Assembly (NCBI GenBank): GCA_003996215.1
Contig: QJPP01000001.1
Location: 186,001-250,000 of the forward strand
Source: Jaltomata sinuosa
Taxonomy: Eukaryota; Streptophyta; Magnoliopsida; Solanales; Solanaceae
DNA: 64,000 nt
Direction of reading: 5' to 3'
Shown here piece by piece: positions 42,685 to 53,890 of this stretch; positions within the stretch are counted from its first letter, which is position 1; the number at the start of each line of letters is the position of its first letter. The position numbers were made by a program, and so were the translations under genes. The notes beneath the pieces were generated by a model, which worked only from the letters and a program-made list of their open reading frames with translations, had not been told where the DNA came from and searched no databases.

Positions 42685-44639
42685 AAGGGGAGATATTGTA
42701 ACTTCTAGAATTTGATTCAGTTTTTAAACTTAGAAACTCTGCGAAATTCAGAACTTCAGGGATCACGAGTCAAGTCTACGAGCCGTGGATAGAACCACGA
42801 GTCATGGAAAGGACTTGTGAAACCAGTCTTGCAGATCATCCTCTGGTTTCAGAACAACGAGTGTGTTTTTCACGATTCGTGGATGGTTCCACGGGTCATA
42901 GAACCAACTCATGGAAATCAGACTGAGGGTAGTCAGTTCTCCAGAAAACCACGAATGGTTTCTACGACCAGTGGAAGTTTCCACGAGCCGTACCGTTAAA
43001 CTATAGAATCTGATCCGCAGCTTGAATTTTGGGTTTAGGAACCACGAGTTGAATCCAAAAATCGTGGTTACTTCTACGGTCCGTGGAAAGGATCCGTGGA
43101 ACCTGAAGCTGAGGTTTTTAATAGCTTTTCCTTAATTAAATCCTAGGGGTATTTCTATAATTACCCACCCTTTTAACCCTTAAGTGAGGTTGTTTTGACA
43201 ACTTTTAGTAGGGTTTCTACTCTTATTAGCCTAAGTCTTTCATTACTCCTCATTCATCTACCAAAAGAGGAAAGAAACTCCTTCAAGCTCAAAGTCTCAA
43301 GCTCCAAGTTCAAGCCTCCATTTCTTTTCATCTTAAGATCAAGAAAGCTTCAATAAGATATGTGAGTATTCAATAAGGGATTTCTTTCACCCTTATGCCC
43401 AAAACTCCATGTTTTACTTTGATTTATGAAATTGTGAAATTAAGATTCTTACCCAATTTGGAGAAAACTTATGGGTTTAGTTTTAAAGCTTCAATTCATG
43501 GTTTCTCATTACTTATCTTTGATTTATTTGAGGTTCCTTAATTGATTTCAAAAGCCCATGCGTTAAAGATGATTTCTAGCATAATTTCATTAAATTGCAT
43601 GTTTTCAAGTGAAAATTGGCATGTTTAGATAACATGACCTTATGTATTATGAAATTGCATGCCTAATTATTCAAGTTATGAATTTAGAAAGAAAAGTATG
43701 TTTTGGAATTATGGCTATGCTAAGCTTTAAGACTTATGATATGTGAATTATATGACATTAGATATGTCCTTATTCTTTTCAAACAAATTTGGCATTAGAT
43801 ATGTCATAAAGTATAAGTTGAGCTATATGTATATTTTGGGAGTAGAATTTAACATTAATTTGGACTAGGATTTAGCGTACCCCTAAGTCCCAGAACTAAG
43901 TTGCCACCATAGGTTGCCTTTTGTGGCTTATGACAGGATCTTGATAGATAAGGTTCTAACCTTGACCGGTTAGAACAACCTTTTTCGGTGTGCGTGTATG
44001 ACAGTGGACTCCATGTAGCTCATCATGGTTTATGTTGGTTAAGAAAAACTCCCGTATGAATGTTTTTAAGTCTTATGATATGATATCTCTTACCCTTTGC
44101 TAAAATTATGATATTTCTTATGATTTCTCATATTATGCATGGATTCAGTTTTAACTATGTTTTAAGTATATTTTACTACATTTATGCATATCTCACATAC
44201 TCAGTACATCCTATAGTATTGATGCATATTCTCATGCTACATCCTTTGATGATGCAGATACAGGCTCTTTCCCTCAGACTCGTGGCTAGACATCACCGGA
44301 GACCCAACTTCTGTTGGTGAGTCCTTATTATCCGAGGACTAGTGTTAGATCTGTCTCTTTCATGTTCTTTCTTTGTATTTTTGAGTTAGTTGGGGTATTG
44401 TCCTATCAAGTGCTTATGATAGTTAGAGGCTTTCAGACATAAATAGTATTCGGGTCTCTCTTTAGAATTATGTTTCATCTCGACTTTATCATTTATGGAT
44501 TGGGTTGCCTAACTTTCTATTTATGCTTCCGCTATGTTTTCCTATTAATATCTGAATATGCTATGACCAAGGGTTAACTTAGGAAACTTATGGTCTCGGG
44601 TCCCGTGTTATGCCTAGGGGGTAGCCTCGGGGTGTGACA
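42685..44639 (+). repeat. T4 PPT and 3' LTR
   Basis: PPT AAAGGGGAGATAT before TGTAACTTCTAG at 42697. LTR 42697-44639 (1943 bp), ending GGGGTGTGACA. Palindrome array at 42755-43105. Here the donor-like site reads AAG|ATATGTGAG, a G-to-A loss relative to the 5' copy. Confidence 0.9.
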
Positions 44640-44644
44640 ATATA

Positions 44645-45950
44645 CCACTTAGAAATCGGGATAGAGCTGGCTATGATTCAGAGACTCCCAAATTGGAAGA
44701 CATATTAACCAAGGTTCTGCTAAAGGTGGAATCTATTGAATCTGGGGTGAAAAAGATAAAGAGTGAGCTATCTTCATTGAATCAATTAGTGGGCTCATAC
44801 TACACTTCTATTAAATAGTTAGAGCATCAGATAGGGAAACTATTGGCAGCTCTAAATCAGCGGAAGAAGGGTACTTTGCCCAGTGATACCATACAAAACC
44901 CAAGAAATGATGGGAGTTGCATGGTTATCACTACAAGGAGCGGTAAAACTTTATCGGAACTACATCTGATAATTTAGACCCAAATTGATGATGTTGCTGA
45001 TGACTGTGAGATAGTAGATGATCAGATTGATGTTGAAGAGAATTTGGGTGTGCCCACAAAGACAAGCAAGAGTGATAACTGGAAAGAAGATGCTGAAAAA
45101 TCTATTTTGGTGGAGGATACTACTCCATTGCTTAAGGAGAAAAGCAAGGAGGTTGAAAAACTTCCAAGGCTGATACCTAGGCTCCCTCCTCTATTTCCAC
45201 AGCGGGTGAAGAAAAAGATGGAAGATGGCAAGTTCCACAAGTTCATATCTATGCTCAAGCAAATATCGGTGAACATCCTACTGGTGGATACTCTTGAGAA
45301 AATGCCTGGATACGCCAAGTTCACGAAGGACTTGATTACCAAAAAGAGATTGGTGAGTTCTGAGCCGAAAGATAACTTCTACCACTGTAGTGCAATCTTA
45401 TCGAGGTCGTTAATCCAAAAGAAGGAGGATTCATGTGCTTTTACTATCCCCTATACGATCGGGGAGTTTAACTTTGACAAAGCATTATGTGATCTTGGTG
45501 CTAGCATCAACATGATGCCGCTAGCAGTCTATAAATAATTGGTCTTGGGATCCCTCAAAACCAACTACCATTAGGGTATTGATGGCTGACCATTCAGTAA
45601 AATGACCAGTGGGAATATTGTATGACGTGCTAGTGAAGGTTGGCAAGTTTATATTTCCAGCTGACTTTGTAATCTTGGATTGCAAAGTAGACTTTGAAGT
45701 ACCCATAATTTTGGGATGGCCATTGTTAGATACTAGAAGAGTGTTGGTCGACATGGAGAGAAATGAATTAATATTCATACTGAATAATGAGTCAGTCAAG
45801 TTCAATGTGTGTCAATCGATGAAGTAATCGAGAGACATAAGGGTGGTCTTAGTTATTAATATTATTAATAAAGCTTCTATGGATGTACATATTGAGGAAA
45901 ATATTGTTGTTGATACCTTAGCTTCTATGATGATGATTTTGGAGTCGTAG
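44645..45950 (+). pseudogene. A5 gag tail, linker and protease
   Basis: Resumes after T4 in the gag coiled-coil tail (LRNRDRAGYDSETPKLEDIL). The frame 45044-45538 has RLPPLFPQRVKKK, FHKFISMLKQISVNILLVDT and AKFTKDLITKKRLVSSEPKD, then the protease with an intact Athila-type active site CDLGASINMMPLAVY (about 45490-45530). A TAA at 45536 interrupts, and the protease body continues at 45609-45827 (KVGKFIFPADFVILDCKVDF, PIILGWPLLDTRRVLVDMER). RT, RNase H and integrase are absent. Confidence 0.85.
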
Positions 45951-46268
45951 GAAGAGGAACCCATAGTAGAATACGGTGAGAACAAATCAAGAAAAAGAAA
46001 ACACCATAAGAGAACCAACGAAGAAACGGAGTTAGAAAGAGTGAAGAAGCTATCTCGAATAGCTGAGGAGCTGAGACAAAAGAAATTTAGAGCCCAACTG
46101 GCTGATGTTGCTTGCACCCATTCCAGATATTGCTCATGCCTCGGAGACCCCGACGGTCTCCAACATCGTACCAGACTCGGAGGCCTAAGGGCTTCACAGG
46201 TATTCCTTTATCTCACAATTTTAGCTTTCATATGTATATATTGGGGAAAATGCATGAGTCTAAGTTAA
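45951..46268 (+). pseudogene. A5 env-like gene tail fused after protease
   Basis: After about 45950 the sequence becomes Arg/Lys/Glu-rich (KSRKRKHHKRTNEETELERVKK, shown here as two adjoining parts: KSRKRKHHKRT and NEETELERVKK), then SRIAEELRQKKFRAQLADV, which I associate with the C-terminus of Solanaceae Athila third ORFs. The following 3' region also matches A1's post-env landmarks. I infer a deletion of all pol and most of the env-like gene. GGAGACC/GGTCTCC at 46143-46161 forms a small 7-bp hairpin. Confidence 0.6.
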
Positions 46269-46857
46269 GGGTGTTGGGATACCTGTGAGTCTATCACCAC
46301 CAAGGGTTTTTGTTGCCATGTTTATTTTCCCTACGGTGTGCTATCTAGTAGAACCGACATGTTTAGGTTGTTATTTGAAATTGATTAGTTTTGTTTTGTT
46401 AAGTTGTGTCTATAGCAATCATGGTATTTTTCAAGTTGAAATAAAAATGAGCCCCCTCCGAAAAATTTGATTTTGTTCTTGTGTTTGAAATGTTTAAATG
46501 TTCTGGATCCCTGAATCTCATTGATTGTATGTGATTATAGTAACTTTGCTTAAGCCAAACTTTAGTTTTGATGGTTTGCAGTGGTATGGTTTCTTGGTGC
46601 GAAGTGCGTGTGAGCTTATCTTGATAAATTCTTACTCTGTGCATGCATCTCGAACTTGCCCGGCCTATTCTATGAAGTTTGAAGTCAGTTTGCTTAGGAA
46701 AGGATCACATGCCCTTTTTGTGTGCAGTCCACTTAGCCTAAAAAGCCGTCGAAATGCAAATAATCCCTTTGATCTCTTTTTGAGCCGAAGTTGACCTTGT
46801 TCTTTTAATAACCTTTTACCTTCCCTTTTTAACTTTGAATCTATATTTTGGCCCTAG
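46269..46857 (+). other. A5 3' non-coding region, left of T5
   Basis: PPT-like AAGTTAAGGGTGTTGGGATACC at about 46263-46284, then the landmarks also seen in A1 (GAACCGACATGTTTAGG, TCGAACTTGCCCGGCC, AGGAAAGGATCACATG, TTGGCCCTAG). Interrupted by T5 in GGCCCTAG|. No gene. Confidence 0.75.
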
Positions 46858-48869
46858 TGGAATACCCCAGAACTCAGACCAGCATTTAAATCCCAGAAAC
46901 TCAAAAAACTCAGTATTTCTTCTGCAACTGTCAGGCCCCACGGGCTGACCCACAAGCGTTGGAGGTCTGACGGCCTGTCGGAGTCATCATGGGAAGAGAC
47001 CAGTGGCTCTAGTAGCCGACCTAAGCTCGACAGAGGTCCCCACGGGCGTCAGAAGTTCGACGGGCTGTGGGACACATCGTGGGAAACCACCACTGCCCCA
47101 TCCTATCCTCTACAGTCCCGGCAGGCAGTCACCACGGCCATCACGGATGCGACAGGCCATGGGAACTTATCGTGGGGATTGCCTAGAGCATCATACCTAA
47201 CTATTCCTTTCTGACACCAGGGCCGATGGGCTATCGCAGATCCGACGCCCGTCGGGTAGCTCATTTGGCGAAGAAAATTCTATAATTTCTTTTTTTAAGT
47301 TAGGGTCATTTCGGTCTTTTTGTAATCCTTTTAACTCCAACCCTAAGTTGTTTCGGGGGTAATTAAAGGAGTTTTTACGCCTTTTCCCTCATTACTCCTA
47401 AACTAATTAACACTTAGAAGAATCTAAGAGAAAAATAAGCTTTTTCCTCTCAAGAACAAGCATGAGGTTTTCTTCAAGTTCAGCCCCAAATCCAAATGTT
47501 CCTCCATTGAATCTTCTTACAGGTATGTGGGATTTCATTAGTAGTTTCTTTCATCCATTGAGTCCCTAAACTCAGTCTAGTTTTCCAGCTTTCAAGTAGT
47601 TCTTCAGACCTAGGGTTTCTGAATTTTATGCAATTGGTGTATTTCACTATCCATGATATGTATGATTCCTTAAATGTTCTTGGAAACCCAGGATATTTAT
47701 ATACTCAGATTTATTATATCCCTATCAACTGTAATCTCAGTACCTTTAGTTCATGCTTGCTAAAAAAATATTATAGTCAGTTATGCTTCAAAATCAGAAT
47801 GCTATCAGTTTTTAGTATTATTATATTACATTCTCAGATGATTATCAGTAGTTGAGATATCCAATTTTTAGTTGCATCCATTGCTTTTTATTCAGTTGGG
47901 AGTAGGCTTAATACCGAGCGGATAAATGGATGAAGGCTCTGCTATTAGGCTTAGGCTGAGACCTTTAGTAGCAGTACCTAAGTCCCAGAACTACGACGCC
48001 ACCATAGGTATAAAAGGGGTCAGGTGTCAGCTTTAGGCTGGTCATCTTGTCCCTTGTGGACATCAGTTTAGTGGATCCATGTCAGATTTGTTTGTACCCT
48101 TGGCAAGGTATGAACACCATTCTATCCAGGGTTACATGTTGGCCCCACAGTTAGCTCAACTTAGGGTATATTGGTTAATAATAGCTCCCACAGTCAGACT
48201 CAACATTGTATTAACCTTGTATTAAGTTATTCAGTTCATCTTAGCATATTATGATATTCATGTTCAGTTACTTGGTTATTGCATTCAGTTATCCTTCAGT
48301 CCATGTTTCAGTATATGCTTTTATGTCAGTATTCATGATTTACAACTTTGATTATATATCCCGAATGCTCAGTACATTCAAAGTACTGATGCATACTTTT
48401 GTGCTATATCTTACCATGATGTAGGTTCAGGCACTCAGCATCCAGACTGCGCTTAGAACAATTTCCCAATTCTCACTCAGCAGCTCAGTGGTGAGTCCTT
48501 ATAGTTCGAGGGCGACAATTATGTTTATTCATTCAGTATTACATTCTAGTTTTCAGACTTTTAGAGTTAGCTGAGGGTTTGTCCCAACAACTCATTTTAG
48601 TTAGAGGCTTTCAGACATGGAACTAGAATCGGCTATTGAGTTGTCAGTTTACTTTCACACTTATTATGTTTTCATATACTCTTCATATATGCAGAACATC
48701 CTTGGATTGTTTTCCAACTTATATACTTAAATTAGTTCAGTTTTTCAGTTTTTCGCAGAGTTGTATCTTCCTTGAAATTATTCAGATATGCCAGACCATG
48801 GGTTAGCTTGGGGTCACTTGTGACACTAAGCACCATGTTACATCCAGGGGGTAGTCTTGGGGCGTGAAA
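46858..48869 (+). repeat. T5 5' LTR
   Basis: Starts TGGAATACCCC (from TGTAATACCCC) and ends GGGGCGTGAAA (from GTGACA). U3 array at 46930-47260 of CCCACGGGCGTC / GACGGGC / CCATGGGAAC type. Donor-like ACAG|GTATGTGGG with GT at 47523-47524. PBS TGGTATCAGAGC at 48874-48885. Confidence 0.9.
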
Positions 48870-49085
48870 AATATGGTATCAGAGCATCAGGTTTAAGTGT
48901 CCTAGGGTGTTTGAAAGCCGCATCGAGTAGAGTCTTCTTCATGGGTATGAAGCGCTCCACACTTATGGGGGAGAAACTATGAGACGTCATTAGGAAAAAC
49001 TTCACTTCCTTATTTTCCATCTCGTGCTATAGAGTATGAACTTTATTTAATCTCCTTCTAACTCATGCTTTATGCGTTACAAAAA

Positions 49086-50265
49086 ATGCTTCCCAGAAGA
49101 GCTAACGGAAGGAGAAACGGGAATTAGAAAGCACCAGCAGCTCCAACAGACCCTTTGAATGAGCAAGTCACTTATGTCAAATTCAGGGCTGCTTTTTAGG
49201 TGCTTGCATAGGCCATGACTGCTCAGGTCAACCAGTAGGCTATGGCACCAGCTCCACCACAGACTAACTCTGCCGCAACTAGAATCTGAGACTTCACTTG
49301 GATGAACCCTTCTGAGTTTCATGGTTCCAAGTAAAAAAAGGATCAATGTGAATTTCTTGATGACATTCAGAATGTGACAGAGATTATAGGTGTCACTCTG
49401 GTTGAGAGTGCAAACTGTCACTTACCAGATGAAAGTAGTGGCTTACACTTGGTATCAGTAGTGGAAGGAGTCTTATTGTGCTAATGTAGGTCCAGTGGAT
49501 TGGAACCACTTCAAGACTGCATTTCTAGACAGGCTTTTCCCACTCGAACTCAAGGAAGCCAAGGTCCAGGAGTTCATTAACTTGAAGCAGAATGATATGA
49601 GTGTGAAGGAGTACGCACTCAAGTTTACCCAGTTATCTATGTATGCTCTGGCAATGGTAGCTGACTCTAGGGCTCGCATGAGTAAGTTTGTGTCTAGTGT
49701 GTCTGATGATGTGGTCAAGGAGTGAAAGCCTGCTATGCTGGTAAAAGAGATGGATATCTCCAGTTTGGTTACTTATGCGCAGTAAATTAAAGAGGAAAAG
49801 ATCAAAGAGAGGGTAGGAGATAGCAAGAGGGATAGAACATGTGACTTTAGCTATTCTTAGCAGAGTTCAGATAGGTTCCATAAAAAATCTTTAGCTCCAG
49901 CCCTATCTTCTGCTAGTGCCCCATTGCCTAATTTAAGACATGACCGATGTGATAGGGCACCTGGCTCTAAGTCCCAAGTACAGTCACTAGCAGGCACACT
50001 CGTTCAGTCTACAAGAAGTGTGGTAGGAACCACCAAGGTGAGGGTATGAAAGGCAGTGTAAATTGTTTTGGGTGTGGCAAGCCAGGCCATAGAATGAAGG
50101 ATTGTCCAGTAGCTTCTCAGAAGGGCAAGGATGCTCGCCCACAAAATTAGGCTAGTTCTACAGTAGCTCCAACAGGTCGCCCAACTAAGAAGGGTGCCTT
50201 GTCTGGTATGGGTGGTGGTTAGTGCCAAAACAGGCTATGATCTTCAGGCTCGACAGGACTAGGAG
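49086..50265 (+). pseudogene. T5 gag with zinc knuckle
   Basis: MLPRRANGRRNGN, then many stops to about 49350 (several at expected Gln), a frameshift near 49420, an intact stretch 49495-49725 (WNHFKTAFLDRLFPLELKEA, FINLKQNDMSVKEYALKFTQ), and the CCHC knuckle CFGCGKPGHRMKDC at about 50061-50102 in another frame. The acceptor position before the ATG reads TTACAAAA where T3 has TTTTAG, so the splice acceptor looks lost in this copy. Confidence 0.85.
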
Positions 50266-50700
50266 GATTCTCCCGATGTGGTCACGGGTACGTTACAAGT
50301 TTTTCATAATGACGTTTATGCACTATTAGATCCTGGAGATACACTTTCCTTTGTGACTTCTTATATAGCAGTAGACTTCAGTGTCCGTCCAAAAATCCTC
50401 CCAAAACCCTTCTCAGTCTCTACTCTAGTGGTGATTCAGTTATAGCTAGACGGGTATACAGAAATTGCCCTATCATAGTTTCACAGAAAGTCACCTCAAC
50501 CGATTTTGTAGAGTTAGAAATGATTGAATTTGATATTATTCTAGGCATGGATTGGTTACATTCCTATTATGCCTCAGTTGATTATAGGACTAGGGTTGTT
50601 CATTTCCAGTTTCTAAACGAGCCAGTCTTAGAATGTAAGGGTAATACCTTAGTGCCTATAGGTGGATTCATCTCTTACCTTAAGGCCAGAAAAATAATTT
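50266..50700 (+). pseudogene. T5 aspartic protease
   Basis: DVYALLDPGDTLSFVTSYIA holds the active-site Asp (Asp replaces the Ala/Ser after PG seen in T3/T4). A frameshift near 50425 is followed by CPIIVSQKVTSTDFVELEMI and FDIILGMDWLHSYYASVDYR in frame 3. Confidence 0.85.
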
Positions 50701-51500
50701 CAAAAGGGTATGCATATTATCTCATTTGGGTTAAGGATTCAAACTCCGAGACCCCAACTCTTGAGTCAGTCCCAGTAGTGAATGAATTCTCAGAAGTATT
50801 TCCAAAAGATTTTCCCATAGTTATCTTCCCAAAAGGGAAATCGACTTCAGAATAGATCTCCTTCTAGATACCCAGCCTATTTTAATTCCTCCTTACAGAA
50901 TGGCTCAAGCGGAGCTGAAGGAATCGAAGGAATAGTTGAAGGACCTTCTAGATAAGAATTTCATCAGACCCAACATCTCTCCATGGGGTACTCCATTTCT
51001 CTCGTCCGTAAGAAAGACGGTTCTCTCAGGATGTGCATCGTCTACCATCAGTTGAACAAGGTCACAATCAAAAATAAGTATCCCATTCCCAGGATATGAC
51101 TTGTTCGACCAACTTCAGGGTGCTAGTTGCTTCTCTAGGATAGACCTCAGATCAGGCTATCATCAGCTCAAAGTCAAGAATTGTGACATTCTGAAGACAG
51201 CCTTCAAAACTCGGTATGGTCACTATAAATTCGTAATTATGTCATTTGAACTAACGAATGCTCTTACAATTTTCATATATTTGATGAATAGAGTGTTCAA
51301 GCAGTATATAGACTTGTTCATCATTGCCTTTATTGATGATATACTCATATATTCTCAATATGATGAAGTGTATGCAGACCATTTTAGAGTGGTGTTGCAA
51401 ACTCTCAAAGATCGCTAGTTATTCGCCAAGTTCAGTAAGTGTGAATTCTGGTTGAAATCAGTTTCTTTCTATGGTCATGTGGTGTCTAGTGCGAGTTAAC
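50701..51500 (+). pseudogene. T5 reverse transcriptase
   Basis: ETPTLESVPVVNEFSEVFPK, a frameshift at about 50830, then KDGSLRMCIVYHQLNKVTIK (family DYRQLNK), FSRIDLRSGYHQL with catalytic Asp, FELTNALTIFIYLMN and FIDDILIYSQYDEVYADH with both catalytic Asp intact (about 51331-51345). Broken at 51100 by a one-base loss. Confidence 0.88.
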
Positions 51501-52310
51501 TCTTAAAAGATTAATACAGTAAAGGACTGTCCCAGACCCACCTCTATGACAGGCGTTAGAAGTTTCTTGGGTTTGGCTAGTTATTATCGGAGGTTTTTTG
51601 AAGGATTTTCATCCATAGCTACCCCATTGACCAAGTTGACTCAGAAAAAGGTTAAGTTTCAGTGTTCAGATGAGTGTGAGAAGAGTTTTCTAGAGTTGAA
51701 GACCAGGTTGACTACAACTCTTGTTCTAACTCTGCTAGAGGGTTTAGACGATTTTATGGTGTATTGCAATGCGTCCAAAGTCGGCTTGGGTTGTGTCTTA
51801 ATGCAACGTGTCAAGTTTATAGCTTATGAATCTATACAACTTAAGATTCATGAGAAGAATTACCCGACTCATGACCTTGAGCTTGCAACCATTTTTTTTG
51901 CCCTAAAGATTTGGAGGCACTACTTGTATGAGGTTTATGTAGATGTGTTCACAGACCATAAGAGCCTCCAATATGTGTTCACCCAGAAAGAGTTGAATAT
52001 TTGTCAGAGGAGATGGCTCGAGTTCCTCAAATACTATGATATGAATGTGCCTTACCATCCGGTAAGGCTAATATAGTGGCTGATGCCCTCAGCAGATTGT
52101 CCATGGGTAGTGTGTCACATGTTGAGGAAGAGAAGAAAGAATTGGTCAAGGATGTTCATAGGCTTGCTTGCTTAGGAGTTTGCCTCATGGATATGACAGA
52201 TGGTGGTATGATAGTCCAAAATGGGTCACAATCTTTGTTAGTAGCCGAAGTGAAAGAGAAACTAGATTGTGATCCCATATTACTTTAGTTGAAAGGTGCA
52301 GTTCATCAAC
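51501..52310 (+). pseudogene. T5 RNase H and linker
   Basis: 51546-52076 is one 176-residue frame: GVRSFLGLASYYRRFFEGFS, FMVYCNASKVGLGCVLMQRV (Asn where the family has catalytic Asp), LELATIFFALKIWRHYLYEV, VFTDHKSLQYVFTQKELN and VPYHPVRLI. A one-base shift then leads to MADALSRLSMG and the VAEVKEKLDCDPI linker (52076-52288). Confidence 0.88.
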
Positions 52311-53213
52311 AAAGGGTAGAGGTTTTCTCCTAAGGGGGAGATGGTGTGCTTTACCACCAGGATCGTTTATATGTTCCTAATGTGGATGAATTGAGACAGC
52401 AAATTCTCACAGAATCCCATAGTTCCAGATATTCCATTCATCCCGATGCCACTAAGATATAGCATTATCTATGGGAAGTCTATTGTAGAACAACATGAAG
52501 AGGGACATTGCAGATTTTGTGGCTAAGTGTCCTAATTGTAAACAGGTGAAGGTAGAACATCAGAAACCAGGAGGTGCGACTCAGGATATTAACATTCCTA
52601 CTTGGAAGTGGGAAGTGATCAATATGGATTTCATCACGGGCTTATCTCGTACTCACAGAGCACATGAATCCATTTGGTTGATAGTGGACAAGGTTACTAA
52701 ATCAGCCCATTTTCTAGCTATAAAGACTACAGATTCAACAGAGGAGTATGCCAGAATGTACATCAACGAGATAGTCAGATTGCATGGGGTCCCCTTGTCT
52801 ATCATTTTAGATATAGGAACTCAGTTTACAACTCATTTCTAGAAGTCTTTTCAGAAAGGTCTTGGCACTCAGGTAAATCTCAGTACAACATTTCATCCGT
52901 AGATGGATGGTAAGGGAGAGTGTACCATTCAGATCTTAGAGGACATGTTGAGGGCTTGTGTGATCAATTTCAAGGGTAGTTGGGATGATCAGCTACCTCT
53001 CATAGAGTTTGCCTACAATACCAGTTTCTATTCCAGTATTCAGATGGCCCCATATGAGGCACTTTATGGGCATAGATGCAGGTCACTGGTTGGTTGGTTT
53101 AAAATGGGTGAAACAACCTTGATTGGGACAGATTTGGTTCATGAAGCCATGGGGAAAGTTCAACTTATTAGAGAAAGATTAAATACAACTCATAGTCGTC
53201 AGAAGTCCTATAT
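52311..53213 (+). pseudogene. T5 integrase
   Basis: Zinc domain in ESHSSRYSIHPDATKI and ADFVAKCPNCKQVKVEHQ. Core frame 52495-52842 with MDFITGLSRTH (first Asp) and LSIILDIGTQFTTHF (second Asp), TAG for Trp at 52840. Frame 52903 onward has DGKGECTIQILEDMLRACVI with the catalytic Glu, then APYEALYGHRCRSLVGWF. 52903-53586 (227 residues) is the longest uninterrupted frame in the window. Confidence 0.9.
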
Positions 53214-53690
53214 AGATATGAGGAGAAGAGACTTAGAGTTTGAGGTCAATGATTGGGTTTTCTTGAAAGTGTCACCAATGAAGGGTGTGATGGTATTTGG
53301 CAAGAAAAGGAAGCTTAGTCCCTGGTATGTAGGCCCTAACAAAATTCTGAAAAGGATTAGAAATGTGGCTTATGAGTTAGAGTTGCCAGCAGAACTAGCA
53401 GCGGTTCATCCAGTCTTTCACATTTCATTGTTAAAGAAGTATGTTGGTGATCCATCTTTGATTGTGCCCTTAGAGAGTGTGGCTCTTAAGGATAGACTCA
53501 TTTATGAGGAGGTTCCAGTGGAGATTCTTGACCGTCAGATTCGTAGGTTGAGAAATAAGAAAGTCGCTTTGACGAAAGTTTTATAGAGGAATCAGTCAGT
53601 TGAGGGAGTTGGGAAGTAGAAGCAGACATGATGGCCAAGTACCCTCACCTCTTTCTTTTTGATTCAGTTTCATCTTGAGGTAATAGTTCC
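53214..53690 (+). pseudogene. T5 integrase C-terminus and chromodomain
   Basis: In frame with the core: MRRRDLEFEVNDWVFLKVSP, SPWYVGPNKILKRIRNVAYE, AVHPVFHISLLKKYVGDP, and the chromodomain EEVPVEILDRQIRRLRNKKV, ending at a TAG (53584) inside the RN-Q-S block. A few bases are lost at the expected ATWEAEA block (about 53607-53620). Confidence 0.88.
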
Positions 53691-53890
53691 TCTTCAGTCC
53701 CTCTGTTTCCTCATATGCATGTCAGTCTAAGTATCATGTTTTTCGAGCTTTTCCAGTATATTTAGCAGGTTTTCATGTCCTTAGAACTAGACTAAGTCAG
53801 ATATCAGCTTTTAGTATTCAATTGGTAGGGATCACAACTCTTTCCCTCCAAACTCAACTTAGTTAGTATTCATTTGGGGATGAATGATCC

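Larger units (their letters stand above)
38574..44639 (+). mobile_element. Chromovirus T4 in A5 gag (internal deletions)
   Basis: TSD ATATA at 38569-38573 and 44640-44644. The 5' LTR is truncated to 979 bp and joined directly to mid-gag, so PBS and gag start are gone. A second deletion removes the RT end, RNase H and linker. The 3' LTR is full length at 1943 bp. Removing it restores the A5 gag reading. Confidence 0.92.

Noticed and set aside
49473..49718. Minus-strand 81-residue frame
   Set aside because: Exact shadow of the T5 gag frame at 49495-49725.
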